From Subdoligranulum variabile (GTDB lineage Bacteria; Bacillota; Clostridia; Oscillospirales; Ruminococcaceae): a DNA stretch of 64,000 nt. The notes below the pieces were generated by a model. That model saw nothing but the letters and a program-made list of their open reading frames with translations. It did no database searches and was not told where the DNA came from. The DNA is taken from contig SFKI01000003.1 of the NCBI GenBank assembly GCA_004554775.1, forward strand, positions 186,001-250,000, read 5' to 3'. This document shows, in pieces, positions 7,183 to 16,719 of the stretch. The position numbers and the translations under genes are program-made. Every line of letters begins with the position of its first letter. The stretch's first letter is position 1.

Positions 7183-10100
7183 GGTCTTTCACCTCATACT
7201 GCGGGTCGTTTTCGGGCGGCAAATCGTTGGTTTTATGGTGGTGCCGCCAGTAAAGCAGGACTGCCAGCGTGGCGGCAGACAACCCAGCCAACACAACCAA
7301 CAGCACCAGCGGAGAATCATCGCCAGTCTGTGGAATGCGGCGCACCGCCGGAGTCGGTGCGGGCGTGGGTTCGAGCGGGGGCTGCGGTTCTTCCGGCTCG
7401 GAGACAGGTGCGGGCGGAAGCAGCTCATCCACCATGGTCAGATGGCTGGAATCTACAAACCGCCACGGCTCGTTGGGATTGGCGCGGTAATAAACCGTCA
7501 GCTTGCTTTCGGGGGTGCGCAGCACCTTGAACTGGATGTCCTGCGCCAGCCGGTAACCGGCGGGGGCAGCATCCTCATGGAGCGTGTAGACGCGCTCGAT
7601 GGTTTCGTCCGAAAGCATGATGCCACCGGGAAGTGTGTCATTCGGGCCGGTCACTGGCAACTGCTTGGGCTGACTGGTGCTGGTCCATGTGACAATACAG
7701 GTGCCTGTTTCATCGCAGATGCTCAATGTGGCTCCCGGCAATTCCTTGCCGCCCACATCGGTTTTGTGAATGTAGAGGGCAGGCGCATCCTTCATAGTGA
7801 CGGTCTGAATCTCGCCGGTGGGCAGGACTTCAAACACCACCTTTTCCGCAATGCCGTATCCTTCCGGCGCGGTAAGCTCCAACAGTGTGTAGCTGCCAGC
7901 GGGCAGGCGGTCAATGCGGTGCGGGGTGTCGGTGGAAACCCATTGCTCTACCAGTTGGCCTTCGCTGTCGTAAATTTGCAGCGTGGCACCGGGCAGTTCC
8001 TCCCCGGTCACGATGTCGGTTTTGGAAATGTCGACCTTGATGATGTCATCCTGCATCACGACCGTCTGGCCGTCACAAACCTGCCATTCGCCGTTCTCGT
8101 CCTTGTAGAACACTTCGTTTCGCTGGTCATTGCCGTTCTGTGTCAGCTTGAATGTAATGCTTTCGGCAATGGCATACCCTGTAGGCGCTTGATGCTCGGT
8201 CAAAGTGTATTCCTTTTCCAGTTCCAGCCCGCGAATTGTGTACGGAACATCGGTGGAGATCCACTTTTCAATTTCTGTACCGTTTTCATCGGTGATGACC
8301 AGTTCTGCGCCCGGCAGCTCGTTTCCATTGGTAATATCCTGTTTGGAAATATGAACAGTAGTGCGCAGGTTGGTGTTGGTGGCGTTGACCACCTGATACG
8401 CCACATTCTGGCCGGGGTAAGTAAAGCTGACGTTCATCGGGGTGCTGTCCAGCAGATACCCGGCAGGCGCTTTCACTTCCACAATGGTATACTGGCCGCT
8501 GTTATAAGCAGCGGTCCATACACTATCTTCCGGCACAGTATGGCCAGCAGCATACTGCTCGCCGCGCATGGGAGCATCCACCGGGAACCATGCGAAACCA
8601 TGTTCGTCTGTCGCATCGCTGGTAGCCAGCAGGTCACCGGCGTTGGCCAGCTTATTGCCGTGGACATCATAGATGTCGTTCACGGTAAGAAGCCGGTATA
8701 CAGCACCGGCCAGCATGGTGTCGTTCTCCCTGTCCTTTTTGAAAATGCCCACACCGATTTTACCGGGCGCATCGGGAACCGGGATCACACGCTCGTTGGT
8801 GAACGGCAGCACCTGTTCTTCTTTCTGCTGGGCGGTGGTATCCTTCGCGTTGACGATGCTGTATTCCTTCCGCTCGCCATTCGCTGTAATGGACTGCGCC
8901 AGCACAAGGTCGTTGCGCTGGTTCTCCCAGCCAAGGGTCACTGTGTAGACCAGGTCCGAGAGGGTGAAACCATACGGCGCGGTGATTTCGCGGATTTCGT
9001 AAGTTCCAAGGGGCAGCGTAATACTCACCTCACCAGCAGCGCCATCGTGAGACACAGAGAGAAAGTCATACATCGCCTCGGTGCCGTTGGGGGCGAAGGC
9101 GGTGCTGTCGATCTGGCCGTCCCTGCCGGTTGTGACAGCGGCCACAAGGTCGCCGTCCCGGTACCAGAAGGTACCCTGCCGGTCCGGAGTGGCAATGTCG
9201 CCTTTGGCGCGAATCTCAAAGGTGGCCCCGGCAAGATTTTCTGTGGTGTAGATAAATTGTCCATCGGAATAGCCGGTCAGCACTTTTCCCTGTTTGCGGA
9301 TGGTGATTTGGCCCAGCGTTTCGTGGTTGAAATACTGCTCGGTCACGATGTAATCGTCCATATCGTCATAGGCGTTATCAATGACCTGATACACCCGCTC
9401 GGAGGTAATCTCAAACTCCACACAATATGCGGAATCGTTGTAGTACCCCTCCGGCCCCTGCACCTCCACCACACGATAGCGACCCAGAGGCAGCTTTTCC
9501 GGCGTTTTCAGAAAGCCGTTTCCGTCTGTGTAAAACACACTGGTTTTTGCAGTAGCGCTGCCACTCTGCGGGTCCGTCATTTCCACCAAATCCGCCCGTC
9601 CATTTTCGGCAATCCGGTAAATGGAGAAAGCGGTATCAGCAATTTTCACGGCCTTTCCGGTCTCCGCATCCGTCTTAATGAGCTGTAGATACCCCTCCAG
9701 TTCCTCATCCAGCACATGGAAACTCATGTGGCTGTTGCTGGCGGTGGTCACTGCGCCGTAGGGCGTACAGAACACGCTCTGCGGCGCGGCGCTGTTGACT
9801 GTCACCACAAACGGGTCTGCCTGAAATACGTCCTTAGGAACCGTGGTTTCCACCACAAGATACTGCCCATACGGCAGGCCCTGCACCCGGAATTTTCCGT
9901 CCTCGTTGGTGAAAATTTCTCCCAGCCGGTATTCGTTGGTATCGCGGGAGGACTGCCAGCCGTATCCCTTGCCGTTGGCGTAGTCGCCGTCTGCGGTGAG
10001 GGTGGCGTTGTAGGCATCCACGGCGGTGGAGCTGCTCTCATACATCCGGGCAACCGCCTGTTCCTCGCCGGTGAAATCGTATTTCAATGTGTCCTGATCG

Positions 10101-12781
10101 TAGACATCCTTGCGGTAGGCGTCCAGAATGCTCTGCGCGTCATAGGTGCCGTCCGGGGTGACGCGGAACTGGCTTGCCTTGCTCAGATCCCGGATGAGGT
10201 ACACCGTAAAGCCAGCGCCCTCCACCTTGGGGGCGGGGCTGCCCGGCCCGGTGGTGGAAATAACTTTGTTCAGCTCAAAACCGGATTTCAGCACTTCGTC
10301 CCGGCTGGTGTCCTCGTTGCGGTAAATGTAGCGGGACTCCGTGCCGTACAAAATGGTGCGGTAATGGTTGGTTTCGTCACACAGATACCCGGAGCCGTAG
10401 GACAGATAGTAGCCGTCATAGGTCTTGGAGCCGTCCAGTGCGCGGGCCTGCGCCACCGTGGAATACTGATTGAGGTACACATAGTCCGTGTACTTGCCGT
10501 CCTGCTGGGTGAGCCGGGCGGTGCGGCCGGTGCGCTCCAGTCTGGCGTTCAGCAGCGGGTAGCTGCCGGACACATAATACTGGCCATCGCTGTCCACCGG
10601 AATTTTCACGCCGGTGCCGCGCTCTACCACATAATATCTGCCGGGGTACAGATTGGCGAACACCAACTTGCCGTTCTGGATGGCGGCGCTGGCGACCAGA
10701 TTGTCCTTTGCCAAAATAGGTAAGTGGTTGGATTTCCATCCGCTGTTGGTGAGGATGGTGGTGTGCCAGATGGGGCTGCCGTCGCGGGTGATTTGGGAAT
10801 AATCCACCACGCCGGTGACGCCGTCCGGGTGCTGAATGTCCTCAGTGCAGTAAAGGTCATATACCGCGCCGTCCAGTGTGGCGGTGCCGTGACTGCCGCT
10901 TGCCAGATACTTGGCGGCATCCAGATCGGTCTTGCTCAGCACGATTTCACCCAGAGTGCGGTCATTCTGGAACACGCCGTCCTTGGGCTGCATGGTGTAG
11001 CTGTCCTCGTTGGCGGCAAGACCGGTGGGATCAGTGATGTAGGTGCGCTCAGCAGGTTTGGCGGTAGGGCTGATTTGAACAGTGACGATTCCGTCTGCTG
11101 TTTCCACCAAAATACCGCCTGCATTTTCAGTCAGAATGTCAGCATTGTAATCGGCATTGTCGAGGGTGATGGTGCTGCCGTCCCCGGTCAGGCGGATATA
11201 GTAGGCTCGTTTGCCGAGGTCAGAGCCGGCGGTGCCGGGATTCTGCACATCTGTCCAGTCGCCGTAGTATCCGCTGGGGGCCTTGTGTTCAACAACGAGG
11301 AATTGGCCATCGTTGGTGAAGGCCTGGCTGTTGGGGTAGCCGGTCATATCGTAATCGGTGTAGTAAACCGGGTGAGCGCTGGCGGTTTCGTCATGGTTGT
11401 CGGTATCCTGCCGGGTGTCGCACAGGGTATCCTCAAAATAGAGACTGCCGTGTTGTGCCTGCGCCCAGTCGCTGTGCAGACACTTCACCGTGTAACTGCC
11501 GTCTGCATCCCGGACAATGGCATAGTTGGTGCTGATCTCATACAGCCCACGCTGGGCATTCCACTCATATAAAGAAAAGACAGCGTCACTGGCAATCTCG
11601 TTACCGGTTTCGCTGTCTGTTTTGTGGAGGATGAGTTTGTTGCCCCCGGGCTGGTTTTTGTCGGCATTGGCGCCAAGGTAATGAGCGGTGTCATTCTGTT
11701 TGGAGATGGTGAACTCCACCGACCACGGGTTGTAATTGTAACCGTAGGCGGCGGTGGTTTCCATGATCTTGAACCGGCCAAGGTTGGTCTGCGTGTAGTA
11801 GACAAATCCTTCCTGCCAGTCGGTATAGCCAGAGTTGGTGCAGCGAACGGTATAAGTGCCGTCCGCAAGGCGAACGACCCGATAATTGGGGCTGACCTCG
11901 TAATCGTTTGCGCTCGTGTTCCACTCATAGAATGTGAACCGGGTATCCTCGGTCAGCCGACCGCCAGTGATGTTGTCCAGCTTTTCCCATTTAACGCTGC
12001 ACTGCCACGGCTGGTTGTAAATCACCGCCGTGGAACTGCCGTCGGGCTGAACCGTCTGGCCCTGTTCGCTGCTGGCGGTAGCGTCAAAGCCGTGGGGAAC
12101 GCCGGTTTCCCTGACCAGAAACGCCCGCGCCTGCTGGGCGGCGGCGTTGGCAATGGCGTTGGCCTGATTCTGTGCGGCGGTTCTCGCCTCGCTGCGCAGG
12201 CTGCTTTCGGCGGCGGCCCGCTGGCTTGCCGCCTCGCTGTCGGCTTCACTCTGCGACGATTTGCCGGTGACGCTGCCGCTGGCGGAACGGGAGACAGATT
12301 TGGTAACGCTGCCTTGGTATGTGAACGTGACAGAACCGTCGCCGTTCACCGTGCAAATGACCTGCTGGCTGGGGGTCAGCGACCAGCTGCCGCCGTCCAG
12401 ACTGCCATTGGCCGGGCTGCCGGAAACCGTGATCTCCGCATCATTCAGCCGCTCGTGGGTGATGTTGGCGGTCTTGTCCACTTTGATGGTCATGCTGACG
12501 GAAAAGCTGGCGCTGGCGCTCTCGGTAACGTCCACGCTCCAACTGGCGTCATAGGTCGGGGGCGGGCCTTCCTCGCCGCCTTCGTCCTCGCCCTCGGAGA
12601 AGGATTCACCCACAAGGGCCACCCTCTGCCAGCCGGGATCGCCGCTGTCGTAGATGTAGGTGTAATACCCGGCCACAGCGTAGGTGTCGGCACCGGTGGA
12701 CAGTCCCATGGCGGCGCGGGCGGAGGACAGATAGATCTGCGCCGCCTGACTGCCCGGATAATGCTCGATGATATAGAGCTG
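7163..12781 (-). CDS. Cna-B/SpaA repeat surface protein, C-terminal part downstream of an in-frame TAG
   Basis: This open stretch continues the reading frame of the secreted N-terminal part (12782-14128) after a single TAG codon. The first internal ATG is at 12709, but the conserved-looking sequence begins immediately after the TAG (QLYIIEHYPG). It holds a serine/alanine-rich coiled-coil section, many SpaA/Cna-B domains (KTD...LPGA, APTGY motifs), and a C-terminal sorting signal IPQTGDD followed by a hydrophobic helix and a short charged tail. It lacks its own signal peptide and ribosome site, so alone it should not be secreted. See the finding on the TAG codon: either readthrough makes one protein of about 2,320 residues, or this is a pseudogene or sequencing error. 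Confidence 0.8.
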   Translation of the reverse strand, partial: QLYIIEHYPGSQAAQIYLSSARAAMGLSTGADTYAVAGYYTYIYDSGDPGWQRVALVGESFSEGEDEGGEEGPPPTYDASWSVDVTESASASFSVSMTIKVDKTANITHERLNDAEITVSGSPANGSLDGGSWSLTPSQQVICTVNGDGSVTFTYQGSVTKSVSRSASGSVTGKSSQSEADSEAASQRAAAESSLRSEARTAAQNQANAIANAAAQQARAFLVRETGVPHGFDATASSEQGQTVQPDGSSTAVIYNQPWQCSVKWEKLDNITGGRLTEDTRFTFYEWNTSANDYEVSPNYRVVRLADGTYTVRCTNSGYTDWQEGFVYYTQTNLGRFKIMETTAAYGYNYNPWSVEFTISKQNDTAHYLGANADKNQPGGNKLILHKTDSETGNEIASDAVFSLYEWNAQRGLYEISTNYAIVRDADGSYTVKCLHSDWAQAQHGSLYFEDTLCDTRQDTDNHDETASAHPVYYTDYDMTGYPNSQAFTNDGQFLVVEHKAPSGYYGDWTDVQNPGTAGSDLGKRAYYIRLTGDGSTITLDNADYNADILTENAGGILVETADGIVTVQISPTAKPAERTYITDPTGLAANEDSYTMQPKDGVFQNDRTLGEIVLSKTDLDAAKYLASGSHGTATLDGAVYDLYCTEDIQHPDGVTGVVDYSQITRDGSPIWHTTILTNSGWKSNHLPILAKDNLVASAAIQNGKLVFANLYPGRYYVVERGTGVKIPVDSDGQYYVSGSYPLLNARLERTGRTARLTQQDGKYTDYVYLNQYSTVAQARALDGSKTYDGYYLSYGSGYLCDETNHYRTILYGTESRYIYRNEDTSRDEVLKSGFELNKVISTTGPGSPAPKVEGAGFTVYLIRDLSKASQFRVTPDGTYDAQSILDAYRKDVYDQDTLKYDFTGEEQAVARMYESSSTAVDAYNATLTADGDYANGKGYGWQSSRDTNEYRLGEIFTNEDGKFRVQGLPYGQYLVVETTVPKDVFQADPFVVTVNSAAPQSVFCTPYGAVTTASNSHMSFHVLDEELEGYLQLIKTDAETGKAVKIADTAFSIYRIAENGRADLVEMTDPQSGSATAKTSVFYTDGNGFLKTPEKLPLGRYRVVEVQGPEGYYNDSAYCVEFEITSERVYQVIDNAYDDMDDYIVTEQYFNHETLGQITIRKQGKVLTGYSDGQFIYTTENLAGATFEIRAKGDIATPDRQGTFWYRDGDLVAAVTTGRDGQIDSTAFAPNGTEAMYDFLSVSHDGAAGEVSITLPLGTYEIREITAPYGFTLSDLVYTVTLGWENQRNDLVLAQSITANGERKEYSIVNAKDTTAQQKEEQVLPFTNERVIPVPDAPGKIGVGIFKKDRENDTMLAGAVYRLLTVNDIYDVHGNKLANAGDLLATSDATDEHGFAWFPVDAPMRGEQYAAGHTVPEDSVWTAAYNSGQYTIVEVKAPAGYLLDSTPMNVSFTYPGQNVAYQVVNATNTNLRTTVHISKQDITNGNELPGAELVITDENGTEIEKWISTDVPYTIRGLELEKEYTLTEHQAPTGYAIAESITFKLTQNGNDQRNEVFYKDENGEWQVCDGQTVVMQDDIIKVDISKTDIVTGEELPGATLQIYDSEGQLVEQWVSTDTPHRIDRLPAGSYTLLELTAPEGYGIAEKVVFEVLPTGEIQTVTMKDAPALYIHKTDVGGKELPGATLSICDETGTCIVTWTSTSQPKQLPVTGPNDTLPGGIMLSDETIERVYTLHEDAAPAGYRLAQDIQFKVLRTPESKLTVYYRANPNEPWRFVDSSHLTMVDELLPPAPVSEPEEPQPPLEPTPAPTPAVRRIPQTGDDSPLVLLVVLAGLSAATLAVLLYWRHHHKTNDLPPENDPQYEVKDHEGRDL

Positions 12782-12784
12782 CTA
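12782..12784 (-). other. In-frame TAG splitting the surface protein
   Basis: Reading the minus strand, the codons run AAC GAA TAG CAG CTC TAT with no frame change, and the open frame continues for more than 1,870 codons on the far side. One C-to-T change from CAG would create it. Confidence 0.85.
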
Positions 12785-14128
12785 TTCGTTGTAGATGCGG
12801 GCGGCGTATTCCAGCACAGCGGCGTCTGCCTCTGAATAGGTGGAGGCATTTCGCGCGCTGAAATCTGCGGAAGAAGCATCCGATTCGCGGACGGTCAGCA
12901 GGCCCATGGAAAGCTGGTCAAGGCCGCTCCAGATGCGCACCTGATTTCCGTAATGGTCTCCCGGTACATACTGGGTGGCGTCCACCGTGGAGGTGTGAGT
13001 GTAATTGTAGGTGGGGCAGCCTGCGGGCTGGCCATTCTTGCCGTGGTCACAACAATAGGCGTCCTGCCCGTTAAACCAGATGAGCCAGGAGCCGTTGATC
13101 TTCTGGACGCTGGTGATTTTTCCGGTGGTCACACTGGGCGTGGGGCGGGAGTAAACGGCGGCGTTGTTTGTGGAATACAGCGTTGGAATGGCATCTGCAT
13201 CCGCCCGAACTTCCACATTCAGCGCCTTTTCCAGCCTGGTGCCGTCCCCGGCTACATAGGTGAACAGCGCGGTAAAATCATGGCTGGCCTGCACATAAAT
13301 GCCGGACACGGCGGCGGAGGTTTCCGTGTGGGTCTGCTCCAGAAGCCGGGCGGGGTTCTCTGCCGGGGCCAAGTCATACCCCAGCAGCGTCACATCTTCC
13401 GGCAAGGTGATATACGACACGCTGTTGTTGGCAGGGTATTCCACCTGTGTCAGAATGGGAACGATGGTAAAATCTTCGCCGTCCTCCATGCCCGCCGTCA
13501 GGGTCAAACTATCACTGTTGAGGGCTTCCGCGTTCAGGTATCCGCTGGCGGACAGATCTTCCTTCCAGCCGGAAATGCTGATTTTGGTTTCGCCGGTGGC
13601 AATGGGCAAACCGGCGCTGCCCATGTAGCTGCCGGTGGGGGCGTCCGGCAAATCTCCGTACAGAACAGACAGTGGATCTTCCGGGGGCGGGTCATCCGTA
13701 CCGGTTCCGGGAGCAACAGGGTTGTCCATGGCGCTGCACATGGCGGTGTACAGACTGCACAAAGCGGAGTAGGCAGTTTGTACATCCTCGCGCTGTTGTT
13801 CTTCTTCGCTGAGTTCGTAGTATAAATCCTCCGCCGCGTATAGCGGCTGAGTGGCTTCGTCCTGTGCGGCGATGGCCTCATCCAGCGCGGCGGTCAGCTC
13901 CTCGTTTTTCTGGTCGGCCTGCCACGCCTGGCTGGCAAGGCCCCAGGCATTAGATGCCGCGAGGATGGCGTCCCGGTCAAGGGCGTTTACGGCATCGATA
14001 AAGTTTTGCGCGGCGTCGCTGGCGGTTTCCTGTGTGGCGGTTTCTGCATGGACCAGCGGCACCATGCAGGTGAGCACCAGCAGAACTGCCAGCAGCGCCG
14101 CAAAAAACGGTTTATGTTTTCGTGTCAT
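12782..14128 (-). CDS. Secreted N-terminal part of the Cna-B surface protein, ends at TAG
   Basis: This 448-residue frame starts with a clear signal peptide (MTRKHKPFFAALLAVLLVLT, cleavage near residue 29). A helical region follows (residues 30-125), then beta-sandwich-like sequence. A segment near residues 345-410 with FNGQDAYCCDHG may be a thioester-type adhesin domain (Cys-Gln), but I cannot confirm the bond residues. It stops at TAG 12782-12784 in the middle of this domain. Without the downstream part it has no wall anchor. It is the only gene in the ICE section with a signal peptide, and probably mediates cell contact during conjugation. Confidence 0.85.
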   Translation of the reverse strand: MTRKHKPFFAALLAVLLVLTCMVPLVHAETATQETASDAAQNFIDAVNALDRDAILAASNAWGLASQAWQADQKNEELTAALDEAIAAQDEATQPLYAAEDLYYELSEEEQQREDVQTAYSALCSLYTAMCSAMDNPVAPGTGTDDPPPEDPLSVLYGDLPDAPTGSYMGSAGLPIATGETKISISGWKEDLSASGYLNAEALNSDSLTLTAGMEDGEDFTIVPILTQVEYPANNSVSYITLPEDVTLLGYDLAPAENPARLLEQTHTETSAAVSGIYVQASHDFTALFTYVAGDGTRLEKALNVEVRADADAIPTLYSTNNAAVYSRPTPSVTTGKITSVQKINGSWLIWFNGQDAYCCDHGKNGQPAGCPTYNYTHTSTVDATQYVPGDHYGNQVRIWSGLDQLSMGLLTVRESDASSADFSARNASTYSEADAAVLEYAARIYNE

Positions 14129-14150
14129 AGCTTTCCCTCCAAAAGCAAAA

Positions 14151-14177
14151 GGCCCCCGCCTTTCAAAAGCGGGAGCC
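14151..14177 (-). terminator. Hairpin terminator after the cyclotransferase gene
   Basis: On the minus strand GGCTCCCGC and GGCGGGGGCC pair around an 8-nt loop and are followed by TTTTGC. It lies between the gamma-glutamylcyclotransferase gene and the surface-protein start, so the surface protein may have its own promoter or rely on readthrough. Confidence 0.6.
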
Positions 14178-14185
14178 TGTGGTTG

Positions 14186-14653
14186 TCATCGGGTCTGGGA
14201 TGGACGCTGGCTGCGGGAAGGCTTACTTTCCCTCGCGGCCTGTTCTACCGCGGCCGGGTCAATGCCGTTCTGCTCGCAGCCCCGTAAAATACCCTCAAGG
14301 TAGGGCGGACTGGGCGGCGTGATCCGGTCTTTCAGCGGTGCGGCCATGGTATACACCATGACCTCCTGCGAGGTTCCGTCTGCGGCATAAACCGTGACGG
14401 TTTCTTTTTCGTAGTGCCGGGGATAGCCCTCGTAAAAATCCAGCCGCCGTTCATCTTCGGGAGTCAGCCGCCACAGCACGCCCTGCACCGCGTCGCCGGG
14501 GGACGGCAGCACGGTGGCAAAGCCGTGGCCGCGGAACGCCAGCTTGTAGTCGTTCAGCGTGACGTTCCCCATCACCTCCGAGGAGGGGCAGCGGTAGTTC
14601 ATCTGATACAGGTCCATGTTGGAGCCGTAAGCAAAATACAGTGTCTCGTTCAT
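14186..14653 (-). CDS. Gamma-glutamylcyclotransferase (AIG2/GGCT) family protein
   Basis: A 155-residue protein starting MNETLYFAYGSNMDLYQM. The YGSN substrate loop and the LDFYEGYPRHYEK region with the putative catalytic glutamate identify the GGCT/AIG2 fold. Such enzymes release 5-oxoproline from gamma-glutamyl amides. It directly follows the amidoligase gene (6 nt gap). Amidoligase plus AIG2 is a recognised conserved pair, described by comparative genomics as forming and hydrolysing amide or isopeptide links, so it probably edits or reverses the amidoligase product. The substrate here is unknown. Confidence 0.85.
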   Translation of the reverse strand: MNETLYFAYGSNMDLYQMNYRCPSSEVMGNVTLNDYKLAFRGHGFATVLPSPGDAVQGVLWRLTPEDERRLDFYEGYPRHYEKETVTVYAADGTSQEVMVYTMAAPLKDRITPPSPPYLEGILRGCEQNGIDPAAVEQAARESKPSRSQRPSQTR

Positions 14654-14659
14654 TGGAAA

Positions 14660-15604
14660 TCACCTCGATTCTTCGTGTCGTTGATTGCAGGGGTATTGGG
14701 ATTTGTCGTACCGCCATGCCCGGTCGCCGGGGAGATTTTTCAGCAGATGCTCCCGCACATTTTTGTATTCCGGGCCGATGAGACCGAGCCGGAGCAAAAA
14801 GGTACGGAATGTAAATGCCGGGTTATCCCCGATGGGTGTTTTGCGCATGACGGTGCGGGTCTGGTTGATGGCCTGTGCCGAGATAGCCAGTGCCAGCGTG
14901 ATGTTGGCCCGGACTTCCCCGGCGTGGAGCGTGCTGTTGAAACAGCGCCATTCCACGGTGCCGCGGTAGAAATAGGAGTGGACGTTGCAGGCGTAGTAGC
15001 GCGTCCAGTGGTAGTGGTCCGTGGTGGACGAATGTCCCTCGTACCAGATATTTGCCAGCTGTGTGTCGGTGGCCGATTTTGGCAGTTTGCGGACCTTTTG
15101 CAGCATGGGCTCCCGGACCTTTTGGCACCAGCGGCTGACGCGGGTTTCGTTGACATTCAAGGCTGCAAACAAAATGTCCTCTTTGGAGTACATGATGGAT
15201 AGAACATTTTTGATGCTTTGGGGCGTGTGGTTTGCGCCGTCCACATGGACGTGCATTCCGCAGCTGGGGTTGACCACAGCCCCCGCATGGCGCAGGGCGC
15301 GGACGACCTCCTGCAATTTCTCCATCTCGCTGTATTCCAGCTTGGGAGAGTTCATCTCGACCTTATAGGTGGAGTCTGCGATGTGGCGCTGCCGGTTTCC
15401 CTGACGGGCTGTGGCCTCGATACTGGAATCGCTGACGATCTTCCACTCCTTGCCCTCGTGGTCGATGATGTGGTACGCGTCGTAGCCGCCGAAGTGCCGG
15501 TATCCGGTGCCGAACAATTCCGCGATGGCCTGTGCGGCCTTTTCACGGGAAAGGCCGGTCATTTCGATCTCACAGCCAAAATACTGGTCCTTGATACCAA
15601 TCAT
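14660..15604 (-). CDS. Amidoligase (glutamine-synthetase-fold) protein
   Basis: A 314-residue protein with the family's N-terminal FGCEIEMTG strand, CGMHVHVDG near residue 117 and VEWRCFNSTLH near residue 217, all positions where the carboxylate-amine ligase (GS-like) fold places metal and substrate residues. ATP-dependent amide bond formation is expected. It overlaps the methyltransferase start by 4 nt (ATGA) and is followed by the GGCT gene and the cell-wall surface protein. This suggests, without proof, that its substrate could be a peptidoglycan peptide, a protein tag or a small gamma-glutamyl metabolite. Confidence 0.82.
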   Translation of the reverse strand: MIGIKDQYFGCEIEMTGLSREKAAQAIAELFGTGYRHFGGYDAYHIIDHEGKEWKIVSDSSIEATARQGNRQRHIADSTYKVEMNSPKLEYSEMEKLQEVVRALRHAGAVVNPSCGMHVHVDGANHTPQSIKNVLSIMYSKEDILFAALNVNETRVSRWCQKVREPMLQKVRKLPKSATDTQLANIWYEGHSSTTDHYHWTRYYACNVHSYFYRGTVEWRCFNSTLHAGEVRANITLALAISAQAINQTRTVMRKTPIGDNPAFTFRTFLLRLGLIGPEYKNVREHLLKNLPGDRAWRYDKSQYPCNQRHEESR

Positions 15605-16719
15605 TTGGCGTTCACCTCCCGATCCACAGCGGCAAGGCGCTGGCCGATAGCCTGCACCACGTTCACAGTCACACCGTTGCCGGCCTGTTTGTAAAGCTGT
15701 CTGTCGGAATGAAGAGGAAGGATTTTGTCAATGCGGTCATCCTGCCAGCCCTGCAGCCGCAGGCATTCGCGGGGGGTCAGGCGGCGGATGCGGCCCTGCT
15801 GGAAAACGCCCGAACATTCCCGTTTGTGGAGGTGGATGCCGGAGTCCTGCCGGGTGGTAACACAGCGGGAAACGGCGGTGTATTCCGGGTCCTCGTTGAG
15901 ATCCACAAAGCACAGCGTACCTTGGGTGCTGTCGGTGGTCAGCGTGTGGGCAATGCTCTTGCCGACCCGGCCGCGCCGGGTGTTTATGGTGGCGTAGCTC
16001 AAGTCGATGCTGTCGCCAGGGTACGCCATTTTGTATCCTTTTTGGGTGGCTTCCTTGATGGGCAGCCCCACCGCGTACAGCCCGGTGTTGCCGCCGAAGC
16101 CGCCTGCACCGGAGGTCAGGGAGCAGCTTGTTCCGTCTGGAGAGTAGATGCGCTCTCCCTGTGAGCCGCTTTGGACTTGTACAAGAGACGTTCCTGCTGT
16201 TTCGGTGAAAGGAAATATTTTTCCTCTGCATCGGGCATTAAGATATCCGACAAGATACACCCGGCGTCTGGATTGGGGGACACCGAAATCTTTGCTGTTA
16301 AGCACCTGCCATTCCACAGAATACCCCAATCGGTCCAGCGTATCGAGGACGGCTGCAAATGTCCGGCCGCCGTTATGGCTGAGCAGGCCGGGCACATTTT
16401 CAAACAGCAGATACGGAGGGTGCCGGGCTTCAGCCAGCCGGGCAAGCTCAAAGAACAGGGTCCCTCTTGGGTCGTCAAATCCTCTGCGATGGCCAGCAAG
16501 GCTGAAAGCCTGGCAGGGGAATCCTCCGCACAGCAGGTCAAATTCGGGCATGGTGTTTGGGTCGGCTTCTCTTGCATCGCTGCAGTACCACTCTCCTTTG
16601 CAGTCAAACAGTGCGTGGTAACTCTGGTCGGCCTTCTCATCCATCTCACAGTGTCCCACGCAGACAAAATCTCCAGCACGGGTCAGCCCCTCGCGGAAGC
16701 CGCCGATGCCGGAGAACAT
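15601..16719 (-). CDS. DNA (cytosine-5-)-methyltransferase, start region disturbed
   Basis: All main C5-methyltransferase motifs are present: FSGIGGF (I), GGFPCQAFS (IV, catalytic Cys), FENVPGLL (VI), PQSRRRVYLVG (VIII) and AGNGVTVNV (X). The variable region between VIII and X would read the target, which I cannot predict. The conserved strand IRFID that normally precedes FSGIGGF is encoded upstream in the same frame, but the nearest good start (ATG 16747, after GGAGGTG) is one base out of frame. From the ATG at 16719 the enzyme would lack strand beta-1. No endonuclease gene is adjacent. Confidence 0.85.
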   Translation of the reverse strand: MFSGIGGFREGLTRAGDFVCVGHCEMDEKADQSYHALFDCKGEWYCSDAREADPNTMPEFDLLCGGFPCQAFSLAGHRRGFDDPRGTLFFELARLAEARHPPYLLFENVPGLLSHNGGRTFAAVLDTLDRLGYSVEWQVLNSKDFGVPQSRRRVYLVGYLNARCRGKIFPFTETAGTSLVQVQSGSQGERIYSPDGTSCSLTSGAGGFGGNTGLYAVGLPIKEATQKGYKMAYPGDSIDLSYATINTRRGRVGKSIAHTLTTDSTQGTLCFVDLNEDPEYTAVSRCVTTRQDSGIHLHKRECSGVFQQGRIRRLTPRECLRLQGWQDDRIDKILPLHSDRQLYKQAGNGVTVNVVQAIGQRLAAVDREVNAK

